In this document: in pieces, positions 1 through 6,830 of the stretch
How positions within the stretch are numbered: the stretch's first letter is position 1
Layout: each line of letters opens with the position of its first letter
Origin: Acidobacterium sp.
GTDB lineage: Bacteria > Acidobacteriota > Terriglobia > Terriglobales > Acidobacteriaceae
DNA: 64,000 nucleotides
Assembly: GCA_003131625.1 (NCBI GenBank)
Contig: PKVY01000066.1
Coordinates: forward strand, 1-64,000
Reading direction: 5' to 3'
Translations under genes and position numbers: made by a program
Notes under the pieces: model-generated
The model's input: only the letters and a program-made list of their open reading frames with translations
Database searches by the model: none
What the model was told of the DNA's origin: nothing

Positions 1-159
1 ACCCACTTTCCCGAACTTGCCTGGACGCCGTCCTATGTCGGCTCAACCCAGCCGCGCCCGTTTCGCCTCGAAGGCAACCGGCTCATCATCACAGCAACCC
101 AGGGCCTCGTCGATGAGGGGATCCAGAAGCGGGTGCTGGTGTGGGAGCGCCCGAAATAA
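1..159 (+). CDS. Lipocalin-like domain protein, C-terminal fragment (cut by window edge)
   Basis: An open frame runs from base 1 to a TAA at 157-159, giving the last 52 residues of a protein whose start lies before the window. The tail reads YVGSTQPRPFRLEGNRL and ends in RVLVWERPK. This matches the closing strands of the small lipocalin-like (Lipocalin_5 type) family, where a 'G(T/S)xQxRxFxLxGDRL...VLVWER' ending is typical. These are small beta-barrel proteins of unknown ligand. The family call rests only on this tail, so function stays open. The next gene starts about 100 bases downstream and looks unrelated. Confidence 0.6.
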   Translation, partial: THFPELAWTPSYVGSTQPRPFRLEGNRLIITATQGLVDEGIQKRVLVWERPK

Positions 160-259
160 ACCGGGACCAGAGACCGACAAAAAAGCGTGGACTAGGGTTC
201 GGGTCCCGTGGCGGAGGTGTACGATGCCCCTAATACTTACGCCAAGACGGAGAACGAAC

Positions 260-1354
260 ATGCCGACAAGGATCGAAAAGGTAGCGAGCGAAAAGGAGGA
301 TCAGGAAGTAGCGCTCCAGTCGGAATATGACATCCTCACCTATCCGGCTGATTTCACGCTCGAAGTCCTGGTTAAAAAGTGGGAGAAGAATGAGATCGCA
401 ATTGCTCCCGGGCAAAGACGGTTCATATGGTCCCAGGCTCGAGCGAGCAGGCTCATTGAATCGTTTCTTATTGGCCTTCCCGTCCCGCCTGTCTTTTTTT
501 ATCTGGAAAGTGGAACAAACAATCTTTTGGTGGTGGACGGCCAGCAGCGCCTGCGCTCAATCGTTTTCTTCTTCTCCGGTAAGTTTGGCGACGCAAAGGA
601 CGACCCGGTGTTCAACCTGGTCGGCTTGAACGAAAAGAGCCGCTTTTACGAGAAGACCTTTCGTCAACTAAAAACTGACAACCGAGAGGCCTTTAATAAG
701 TTCGTGAATTCTGTATTGCGCTCATTTGTCGTAAAGCAGCTTGACCCCAAAGACGACACGAGCATCTTTGAAATGTTTGAGCGCCTCAATACAGGTGGTG
801 TGTCTCTAACCCCGCAAGAGATAAGGAATTGCATTTATCAAATCCCTCTCACCCAGTTGATCTTCGCCCTCAATAAGTTCCCAGCGTGGCGAAAGATAGT
901 AGGAGGGACCCCAGACAAGAGAATGCGGGATTCAGAGTTAGTCCTGCGATTTCTCGCTCTGCATTGGGGGGGCCCTTACAAGAAACCGATGAAAAAGTTT
1001 CTGAACGATTTTATGGAGCTCAATAAGAAAGCGTCGGCAGCCAGGCTCAAAGAGTTCGAGACTGCTTTCAAGAAGACCGCGACAGGGATAGTAGAAACCC
1101 TGGGACCCAGGCCATTTCACGTCCGCAGGGGATTAAATGCCGCCGTCTATGATTCCGTGTTCAACGCTTACGCCAACAACCTGCCTATCGTTGACAAGCC
1201 CCATTTGTCGCAAGAAACCAAACGTAAATTATCGAGCAGGTTTAGACGGCTAATCAAGGACAGGAAGTTCGAGGAGTGGACAATTAGCCATACTACCGAC
1301 CAGGACATTGTTCCCAGTCGTCTTGCTCGCGCAGAGAAAACCTTATTCAAATAG
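260..1354 (+). CDS. DUF262 (GmrS-type) domain protein, likely part of a defence/toxin module
   Basis: A 364-residue protein with the DUF262 fold, the ParB/Srx-like NTPase-nuclease half of type IV GmrSD-like systems. Visible hallmarks are GQRRFIWS at residues 51-58 and DGQQRL at 93-98, the conserved DGQQR nucleotide-binding motif. No HNH/DUF1524 half follows, so it is not a full GmrSD fusion. The ATG at 260 has a GGAG seven bases upstream. An in-frame ATG at 224 with GGAGG is an alternative start that adds 12 residues. Only 12 bases separate it from the following HEPN gene, so the pair is probably one transcript. Its codon use and A/T-rich patches differ from the GC-rich genes that follow, suggesting transfer. 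The DUF262 family is clear; the defence role is inference. Confidence 0.82.
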   Translation: MPTRIEKVASEKEDQEVALQSEYDILTYPADFTLEVLVKKWEKNEIAIAPGQRRFIWSQARASRLIESFLIGLPVPPVFFYLESGTNNLLVVDGQQRLRSIVFFFSGKFGDAKDDPVFNLVGLNEKSRFYEKTFRQLKTDNREAFNKFVNSVLRSFVVKQLDPKDDTSIFEMFERLNTGGVSLTPQEIRNCIYQIPLTQLIFALNKFPAWRKIVGGTPDKRMRDSELVLRFLALHWGGPYKKPMKKFLNDFMELNKKASAARLKEFETAFKKTATGIVETLGPRPFHVRRGLNAAVYDSVFNAYANNLPIVDKPHLSQETKRKLSSRFRRLIKDRKFEEWTISHTTDQDIVPSRLARAEKTLFK

Positions 1355-1366
1355 AGCGAACGATCG

Positions 1367-1858
1367 ATGCGATTCGCTATGCTAGACCGGCTTATCTCTG
1401 ACTGTGAGACCCACTTGCAGGTTCATAATGCTGGCGGCACGGCAATTGAAAGCTATTTCGTGCAGTATATATTGACGCGCATTTGCGCCGAGTACGAAAA
1501 TCGGATCGGCATTTTGGTTCGGCGCCGTTGTTCACGAACCAGAGATGCGCATGTTAAGCAATTTCTGGAGCGTAGCGCCAGAGAGGCGGCCAAACGATTC
1601 AATATAAGCGACATAAAAGGGACGCTAGAGAGGTTTGGCGATGATTACAAGACTGCATTCCATAATTCGATTGCCAACACAGCGGCTCACGTCGCTTGGG
1701 ACAATATTTATACCAATCGACACGGTGTCGCGCATGGCGGGGGAGCGCAAATGAGTTTTATGGACCTCAAGAGGGATTATGCGGATAGCCTCTTGGTATT
1801 GGACGCAATTGTCAACGCGCTAAGCCTTAGGGCGAGGGAAGTGCGTGACCTAAAGTGA
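1367..1858 (+). CDS. Small HEPN-domain protein (putative RNase effector, MAE_28990/MAE_18760-like)
   Basis: A 163-residue, mostly alpha-helical protein. Residues 116-126 read TNRHGVAHGGG, giving the R-x4-H motif (R118, H123) that forms the RNase active site in HEPN toxins. The second half resembles the RiboL-PSP/MAE_28990 HEPN groups. It starts 12 bases after the DUF262 gene with only a weak ribosome site (AGAGCGA), which suggests translation coupled to the upstream gene; an ATG at 1379 is an alternative. Like its partner it is A/T-richer than the surroundings. Established knowledge: HEPN proteins with R-x4-6-H are usually metal-independent RNases in toxin-antitoxin or abortive-infection systems. 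Inference: here the HEPN protein is the effector and DUF262 the sensor or control protein. Confidence 0.62.
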   Translation: MRFAMLDRLISDCETHLQVHNAGGTAIESYFVQYILTRICAEYENRIGILVRRRCSRTRDAHVKQFLERSAREAAKRFNISDIKGTLERFGDDYKTAFHNSIANTAAHVAWDNIYTNRHGVAHGGGAQMSFMDLKRDYADSLLVLDAIVNALSLRAREVRDLK

Positions 1859-2149
1859 TAATATCAGGCCGATAACGGCCGAGCGGCCCATTCAAGCCTT
1901 CCTTGGGCATGAACGGGGCCGTTCCACTGGGTAGAGGGCGCGATGACTACCGAGCAACCCCGCAAACGCCCCGCTCCCTCCACCCATTTCCCTCTTTTCC
2001 CCAAACCGCGAGATATCCACAGATCTGTCAAGCCCCCGTGGAAAAATCCAAAGTAATTACCCAACATTCCACGCCACTTACACCCTTATACCCTCAAAGA
2101 TATTTGGCCGGTTTATTCTCTCAATCTGATATCCTGAACTTATAGGATA
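1859..2149. other. Non-coding stretch after the HEPN gene
   Basis: Nearly 300 bases with no credible gene. The 3' part (2040-2149) is A/T-rich. A short inverted pair TATCCT/AGGATA lies just before the terminator at 2150. No promoter or repeat is supported. Confidence 0.5.
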
Positions 2150-2190
2150 GAAAAAGAAAAAAGGCTCAGCCTCCGCGGCTGGGCCTTTTG
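2150..2190 (+). terminator. Rho-independent terminator (possibly bidirectional)
   Basis: An A-rich run is followed by an 11-bp stem, AAGGCTCAGCC (2161-2171), loop TCCGC, GGCTGGGCCTT (2177-2187, with one G-T pair), then T-rich sequence. It closes the DUF262-HEPN unit although it lies about 290 bases after the HEPN stop. The A-run on the left would supply a U-tract for - strand transcripts. Confidence 0.75.
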
Positions 2191-2192
2191 CT

Positions 2193-2621
2193 TTGTTCCC
2201 TGCACACCATCATCCACCGGAGGAAGGAAAAGGCCCGATGAAGCTGTCACCCGCACCCGCCTCGAACTGTTGTTGCTGCTCCCGGCTCCCAGCTCCAGGC
2301 TCCCAGCTACTTAAGAATCAAATGCGTACACGACTTGCACCCTGTTTTCAAATACATGCGTGCCACCGCCGCAGCAGCCAGTAGCCACGCATCACAAAAC
2401 AAAATAGATGCCCACAAGTATTGAGGAATGAAATGCGTAACGCTCACTCGAAATCGCGCGCTGCCGTAGAATCTAATACTTGCGCGGCGCTACCCCAAAC
2501 AGGGGGGTGGGGGGTGGGGGGTGGGCTGCACGGTACTTTCGTCCTCTGCCGTGCCCGTGGCTACTGGCTACCGGCTACAACCTCCTGTCTTCCGTCTCCT
2601 TTACCATGTTCAGGCTGAACC
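2193..2621. other. Non-coding leader of kduI with low-complexity sequence
   Basis: About 430 bases with no supported gene. It contains repetitive 'gctcccggctcccagctccaggctccc'-type sequence near 2275-2310 and 'ggctactggctaccggctac' near 2560-2580, both degenerate tandem words, plus the G-rich tract at 2502-2525 listed separately. It is presumably the regulatory region of kduI, but no clear -35/-10 pair can be named. Confidence 0.4.
2502..2525 (+). other. Four-run G-quadruplex motif upstream of kduI
   Basis: Three runs of six G and one run of three G are separated by single T bases. This is the G3+N1 x4 pattern that gives the most stable parallel quadruplexes. It sits on the non-template strand about 97 bases before the kduI ATG, so it could form in the DNA or in the kduI leader RNA. 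Whether it acts is inference. Confidence 0.6.
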
Positions 2622-3452
2622 ATGAAAACCCTTCTGATGGCCGATCCGGTCCGCTACCCGCGCATGACCACCGAGGATCTGCGCTCGACCTTCCTCCTCG
2701 ATGCCCTCTGCGCACCCGGCGCTCTGCATCTGGCCTATGTCGATCTCGACCGCGCCGTCGTCGGCCATGCCGCTCCCACCGAGAAACCGATCCCTCTGCC
2801 CACGTTTCCCGAGCTGCGCGCCGGCTTTTTCACCGAGCGCCGTGAGCTCGGGGTGCTGAACATCGGCGGACCCGGCGCCGTCCACATCGGCCAGCAGACC
2901 TTCGCCCTCGACAACCTCGACGTCCTCTACATCGGCCGGGGAAATCCGGAAGTTCATTTCGAGTCGAAGTCGCCGGACCAGCCCGCAATCTTCTATCTGC
3001 TTAGTTATCCCGCCCATGCCAGCTACCCGGTCACGCTGGTGAAGAAGGCCGACGCCAACCCCACCACCATCGGCTCCCCGGAAACCTGCAACCTGCGGAC
3101 CATTTGTAAATACATCCATCTCGACGGAGCAAAAAGCTGCCAGCTGGTCATGGGAGTCACGCATCTGCACAGCGGAAGCGCCTGGAACACCATGCCGCCG
3201 CACACCCACATGCGCCGCTCGGAGATTTACATGTACTTCAACCTCGCGCCCGACGCCCGGGTCTTCCACCTGATGGGCCCGCCCAACCAGACCCGCCATC
3301 TGGTGATGGCCAACCGCGACATCGTCGTCTCGCCCGGCTGGTCGATCCACGCCGGCATGGGCACCCGCGCTTATAGTTTCTGCTGGGGCATGGGTGGAGA
3401 GAATCAGGACTACGCCGACATGGACCCCGCACCGCTCGATTCCCTGCTCTGA
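2622..3452 (+). CDS. kduI: 5-dehydro-4-deoxy-D-glucuronate isomerase (KduI)
   Basis: A 276-residue cytoplasmic enzyme of the bicupin KduI family (E. coli 278 residues). It converts 5-keto-4-deoxyuronate, the product of unsaturated pectin or glycosaminoglycan uronates, to 3-deoxy-D-glycero-2,5-hexodiulosonate, the substrate of KduD. The zinc ligands align exactly with those known for E. coli (two residues less): H194 and H196 in PPHTHMRRSE, E201 and H243 in WSIHAGMGT. The full length and intact ligands make the call firm. The secreted cupin follows 18 bases later on the same strand, and kduD with its regulator converges from the other side. Confidence 0.96.
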   Translation: MKTLLMADPVRYPRMTTEDLRSTFLLDALCAPGALHLAYVDLDRAVVGHAAPTEKPIPLPTFPELRAGFFTERRELGVLNIGGPGAVHIGQQTFALDNLDVLYIGRGNPEVHFESKSPDQPAIFYLLSYPAHASYPVTLVKKADANPTTIGSPETCNLRTICKYIHLDGAKSCQLVMGVTHLHSGSAWNTMPPHTHMRRSEIYMYFNLAPDARVFHLMGPPNQTRHLVMANRDIVVSPGWSIHAGMGTRAYSFCWGMGGENQDYADMDPAPLDSLL

Positions 3453-3470
3453 CGTTAGAAAGGATCACCG

Positions 3471-3950
3471 ATGCAAGCAGCCATCGTTCTCGCCGCCGGC
3501 TTTTTCGCCATTGCACTCACGGCAGCAGCGCAGACCACGCCGCACGATCCCGTCATCGTGATTCCCGCTCCGGATCTTCACGCCCAGCTCGGCACGCTGG
3601 CCGGCGTGGCAAAAGAGAAAGGCTCCGCCGGAGTGACACTCGAAGACTACGGCAGCTACAAGATCCAGCTCTCCGTCCGCACCGTGAGCGGCGGCGCAGA
3701 AGTCCACGCCCACTGGGATGACGTAATGACCGTCGAACAGGGCAGCGCCACGCTCATCACCGGCGGCACGGTGGTCGATGGCAAAACCGGAGACGACGGC
3801 GAGACCCACGGCTCCAGAATCGACGGAGGCCGGTCACAGAAGGTCGGCCCCGGCGACGTCCTGACCATCCGAGCCGGCACGCCGCACCAGCTCATCCTGG
3901 AACCAGGAACGGTCTACGGCGCAGTCGTCGTGAAAGTCCACGAACCCTGA
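3471..3950 (+). CDS. Secreted single-domain cupin protein
   Basis: 159 residues with an N-terminal signal peptide (hydrophobic residues 4-20, likely cleaved after ALTAAAQ) and a small cupin barrel. Cupin motif 1 appears as VHAHWDDVMTVEQGSATLITGG, and motif 2 as GDVLTIRAGTPHQLIL. A metal site from the two His of VHAH, a Glu and the His of TPHQ is plausible. The gene is 18 bases after kduI and probably co-transcribed. A role in binding or turning over a periplasmic sugar acid is suggested only by this context. It could equally be an unrelated cupin. Confidence 0.8.
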   Translation: MQAAIVLAAGFFAIALTAAAQTTPHDPVIVIPAPDLHAQLGTLAGVAKEKGSAGVTLEDYGSYKIQLSVRTVSGGAEVHAHWDDVMTVEQGSATLITGGTVVDGKTGDDGETHGSRIDGGRSQKVGPGDVLTIRAGTPHQLILEPGTVYGAVVVKVHEP

Positions 3951-3992
3951 TCCGTTCTCCGTGTCCTCTGTGTTCTCTGTGGTAAGGTTTTT
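3951..3992. repeat. CTCTGTG-type intergenic repeat sequence
   Basis: Between the convergent stops of the cupin and IclR genes lies 'tccgttctccgtgtcctctgtgttctctgtggtaaggttttt', a chain of overlapping 'ctc(c/t)gtg(t/g)' words. From memory, very similar 'ccgtgtcctctgtgttctctgtggt' sequence recurs between genes of many environmental bacteria. Only one copy lies in this window, so the repeat status cannot be proven here. Confidence 0.4.
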
Positions 3993-4014
3993 GCTTTTCG
4001 CTACCGGCGACAGG

Positions 4015-4917
4015 CTACCGGCTGTAGTGTTGCTCAAACGGCGACGGCGCATGGACCCGTTTCCGCTCCCGCACTCCCAACGACGCCGAAATTTCCCGGC
4101 AACAGCGCACCAGATGCTCCGCGATGCCTGGCACGCTTTGCTGCGTGATCCGAGAAGTCGGTCCGGAGACGCTGACTGCGGCCATGGGATGCCCGCTCTC
4201 GCTCAGGATCGGCGCGCCGATACAGCGCACCCCATCCTCCACTTCCTGATCGTCGATGGCATAGCCGCGCCGGCGCACCCGATCCAGCGACCGCAGCAGC
4301 GCCTCCGGCGTCATCAGCGTCCGGTGCGTAAAGCGCACGAAGCGAATCTTGCCGATGATGTCCGCAGCCTCGCCCTCGGGCAGGAACGCCAGCATCGCTT
4401 TTCCCATCGCCGTGCAGTACACCGGGTTCGACGCGCCGATCCGCGACGACAGCCAGGTGCGCCGATTGTTGGGCTCGACCTTATCCAGATACACCACCGA
4501 GGTTTTCTGCAGGACGCCGAGATGGATCGTCTCGCCCACCTGCGCCGAGAGCCGGCGAAACCACGGATGCACCCGCGCCCGCAGATCGATCTGCTCCACC
4601 GCCCGGCTGCCCAGCTCATACAGCTTGAGGCCGAGACGGAAACGGTTCTCTGGTGTGCGCTCGATCAGCCCGCAGCGCTCCAGCACCATCAGCGCCCGAT
4701 GCGCCGTGCTCTTGTGCAGCTCCATGCGCTCGCAGACGTCGGCCAGGCCCAGCGGGCCTTCGCTTTCGCCGAGTAGCTCGAGAACGGCGACTGCGCGATC
4801 GAGGCTTTGCAGCTGATACGGATCGGCTCTGGGGGTTTTGGCGTCGGCCCGCTTTCCCTCGCGGCTCGGCGCCGGCGCTTCCACGGCCTTCGCTCGCTCT
4901 TGCGTCGGGGCTTTCAT
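4015..4917 (-). CDS. IclR-family transcriptional regulator of the uronate genes
   Basis: 300 residues. A basic, Ala/Pro-rich N-terminal arm (1-38) is followed by a winged helix-turn-helix (about 40-100; LADVCERMELHKSTAHRAL is the recognition region) and an IclR effector-binding domain (about 115-285). The ATG at 4917 overlaps the kduD stop as ATGA, so the two are translationally coupled; longer in-frame starts would lie inside kduD. IclR proteins such as KdgR sense pathway intermediates (2-keto-3-deoxygluconate in the classic case) and repress uronate genes. A KdgR-like role is inferred from the operon, and the palindrome at 5704-5720 is the candidate site. The gene converges with the kduI-cupin pair. 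Confidence 0.9.
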   Translation of the reverse strand: MKAPTQERAKAVEAPAPSREGKRADAKTPRADPYQLQSLDRAVAVLELLGESEGPLGLADVCERMELHKSTAHRALMVLERCGLIERTPENRFRLGLKLYELGSRAVEQIDLRARVHPWFRRLSAQVGETIHLGVLQKTSVVYLDKVEPNNRRTWLSSRIGASNPVYCTAMGKAMLAFLPEGEAADIIGKIRFVRFTHRTLMTPEALLRSLDRVRRRGYAIDDQEVEDGVRCIGAPILSESGHPMAAVSVSGPTSRITQQSVPGIAEHLVRCCREISASLGVRERKRVHAPSPFEQHYSR

Positions 4918-5672
4918 CGCGCCAGCCACCCGCCATCCACAACCAGAACCGTGCCGGTCACATAATCGCTCGCCGGCGAGGCCAGAAACACCGCGGCCCC
5001 GGTCAGATCTTCCGGCTCGCCCCAGCGCCCGGCCGGAATCCGCTCGAGGATTTGCCGGTTGCGCGTCTCGTCCTTCTGCAAGGCCGAAGTATTTTCGGTC
5101 CGGAAATATCCCGGCGCGATGGCGTTCACCTGCACATTGCGCGGCGCCCATTCGTTGGCCAGCGCCTTCGTCATCTGCGCCATGCCGCCCTTCGACGCAA
5201 CATAGGCCGCGATGCGAATTCCTCCCTGGAACGACATCATCGACGCGATGTTGATGATCTTTCCCTGCCGCCGCTTCAGCATTTCCCGCCCTGCGAGCTG
5301 GCACAGTTGGAAAGCGCTGGTCAGGTTTACTTGCAGCACCCGCTTCCAGGCTTCCAGTTCGTGGTCCTCAGCGGCCGCGCGATGAATCGTGCCCGCATTG
5401 TTGATCAGAATATCCGGAGCGCCCATGGCGACGACCACATCGGAGAAGAGCCGCTCCGCGCCGTCTTCGGCGCTCAAATCGGCTGAGAAGCTTCGCCCCT
5501 CGCGCCCCAGCTTCCGAATCTCACCCGCCGTTTCTTCCGCCGGCCGCCGATTGCCGTGGCAGGCGACGGCCGCTCCCGCCTCCGCGAGGGCCAGGGCAAT
5601 CGCAGCGCCCAGACCGCTGGCCGCGCCGGTCACCAGCGCGGTCTTTCCATCCAGACGAAAGCGATCCGCCAC
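4914..5672 (-). CDS. kduD: 2-dehydro-3-deoxy-D-gluconate 5-dehydrogenase (KduD), SDR family
   Basis: 252 residues when started at the GTG at 5672, which has GGAGGG six bases upstream; E. coli KduD has 253. A TTG ten codons earlier is a weaker option. Classic short-chain dehydrogenase features are TGAASGLG (15-22, cofactor loop), NNAG (91-94), and S144, Y157, K161 as the catalytic triad. The ending VTGTVLVVDGGW is typical of the family. It reduces the KduI product to 2-keto-3-deoxygluconate with NAD(P)H in the cytosol. It is coupled to the IclR regulator by a 4-base overlap. Sequence alone allows other SDR substrates, but kduI next door makes KduD likely. Confidence 0.92.
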   Translation of the reverse strand: MADRFRLDGKTALVTGAASGLGAAIALALAEAGAAVACHGNRRPAEETAGEIRKLGREGRSFSADLSAEDGAERLFSDVVVAMGAPDILINNAGTIHRAAAEDHELEAWKRVLQVNLTSAFQLCQLAGREMLKRRQGKIINIASMMSFQGGIRIAAYVASKGGMAQMTKALANEWAPRNVQVNAIAPGYFRTENTSALQKDETRNRQILERIPAGRWGEPEDLTGAAVFLASPASDYVTGTVLVVDGGWLAR

Positions 5673-5703
5673 GCTTTTCCCTCCGCGGACGCTATTCCGC
5701 AAC

Positions 5704-5720
5704 GAGGTACGCCGTACCTC
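5704..5720. promoter_or_regulatory. Palindromic operator candidate upstream of kduD
   Basis: GAGGTAC-GCC-GTACCTC is a perfect 7-bp inverted repeat with a 3-base spacer, centred about 40 bases before the kduD start. Position and symmetry fit a repressor site for the co-transcribed IclR protein. No second copy of the full palindrome was found before kduI. Confidence 0.55.
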
Positions 5721-5866
5721 AGTGCGAATCGCGCAAACATGCCATTGTCCTGGCGGGCTATGGCATTGTCAAGCGAAGGAAAGCCGCTCTCGCTCCGGAG
5801 ACGAAACGGGCCGGTCAGGCGGGATCGGCGAGGATCAGGCGCGGATGGCGGATTCCGCGGTGTGGC

Positions 5867-6352
5867 TCACTTCTGAACGACGTTCTCCGATGTTCCGTTG
5901 AACGTCATCTGGCTTGTGGGCATGAGCCCGAGAATAAATTTGAAGTTGACACTGACCTTCACTTTCACCAGGCAGCCGTCGACGCTCCCCGTGGTGGTGC
6001 AGCTGCCGGCGGACCCATTTGGTTGGGTTCCCGGCCACGAGGGGGTCACCGTCACGGTTCCCGTTCCCGGGGGGGCCAGCCCCTGCACATAGCTGGTGAT
6101 ATTCGCCGAAGTGGCATCGCAGGCGAGGGTCGATGTCGTCGCACAGGATGTGCCGCTGAATGCGGATCCGCGCACGATCGCGTAACGCGTCCCTTCCTGC
6201 GCCGCATACGAAACAAAGTGATAGACAAACAGCGCCCGGGAGCAATCGAGGATACCGAAGATCGCCGAGAACAGCACAATCGTCGAAAGCGCGAACTCCA
6301 CCATCGAGTCGCCGCGTTCCTCACCGGCTATTTTCCGTAGTCGCCTTCGCAT
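5867..6352 (-). CDS. TadE-like minor pseudopilin (1)
   Basis: 161 residues from the ATG at 6352 (GAGAGG upstream); a GTG five codons earlier is possible. The N-terminus has the TadE signature: a short basic lead, ERGDSMVEFALSTIVLF with the conserved Glu after a prepilin-like Gly, and one membrane segment (about 14-36). A Thr/Gly-rich extracytoplasmic domain with four Cys follows. TadE/TadF proteins are processed by the prepilin peptidase and are needed for Flp pilus assembly. It is the last gene of the - arm of the Tad locus, 18 bases after the preceding TadE gene. Confidence 0.85.
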   Translation of the reverse strand: MRRRLRKIAGEERGDSMVEFALSTIVLFSAIFGILDCSRALFVYHFVSYAAQEGTRYAIVRGSAFSGTSCATTSTLACDATSANITSYVQGLAPPGTGTVTVTPSWPGTQPNGSAGSCTTTGSVDGCLVKVKVSVNFKFILGLMPTSQMTFNGTSENVVQK

Positions 6353-6370
6353 CTTTCCTCTCCCCACGGT

Positions 6371-6826
6371 TTACGGAACCGTGCTCCGCATTTCGGATAC
6401 GGCGCTCAGGGTGCCGGGCGATGCGAACTTTGACCACGGAAGCAGCGGACTGTACGACGCGCTGACTGTGACCTTCACGTAGTACACCTCAGTGGTGCCG
6501 GTGCAGGTCGGTGTGGTCGCGCAGCTGGCCGAAGCGCCGGTGCCGTCGGAGCACTCGCAGCCGTACACCGCAGTGGCGGAGGCACCGGAGACGTCCGGCG
6601 CATTGTCTACCGCCATCGTCTGCATGTCCGTTGTGTCGGTGGGGTATTGGGATCCATAAACCGCGCCAGCGTGAGCCGCGCCCTCCAATTCGTTCGCCTG
6701 ATAATAGGCGCGTCCGAAATCCGTTACGCCCAGCATCAGCGTCAGCAGCACCGGCATAAAAAGGGCTGTTTCAACCAGGCTGGAACCCCGCTCGGATCCA
6801 GCTAAACCGCGCATTCGTACTTTCAT
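6371..6826 (-). CDS. TadE-like minor pseudopilin (2)
   Basis: 151 residues from the ATG at 6826; upstream in-frame starts would lie inside the previous gene. ERGSSLVETALFMPVLLTLMLGVTDFGRAYY gives the TadE processing region and single membrane segment (residues about 12-35). The rest is a secreted Thr/Ala-rich domain with a cluster of four Cys (GCEC...CATTPTC). The start is 4 bases after the stop of the TadG-like gene, so they are translationally linked. It belongs to the pseudopilin set of the Tad pilus. Confidence 0.85.
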   Translation of the reverse strand: MKVRMRGLAGSERGSSLVETALFMPVLLTLMLGVTDFGRAYYQANELEGAAHAGAVYGSQYPTDTTDMQTMAVDNAPDVSGASATAVYGCECSDGTGASASCATTPTCTGTTEVYYVKVTVSASYSPLLPWSKFASPGTLSAVSEMRSTVP

Positions 6827-6830
6827 GTGA

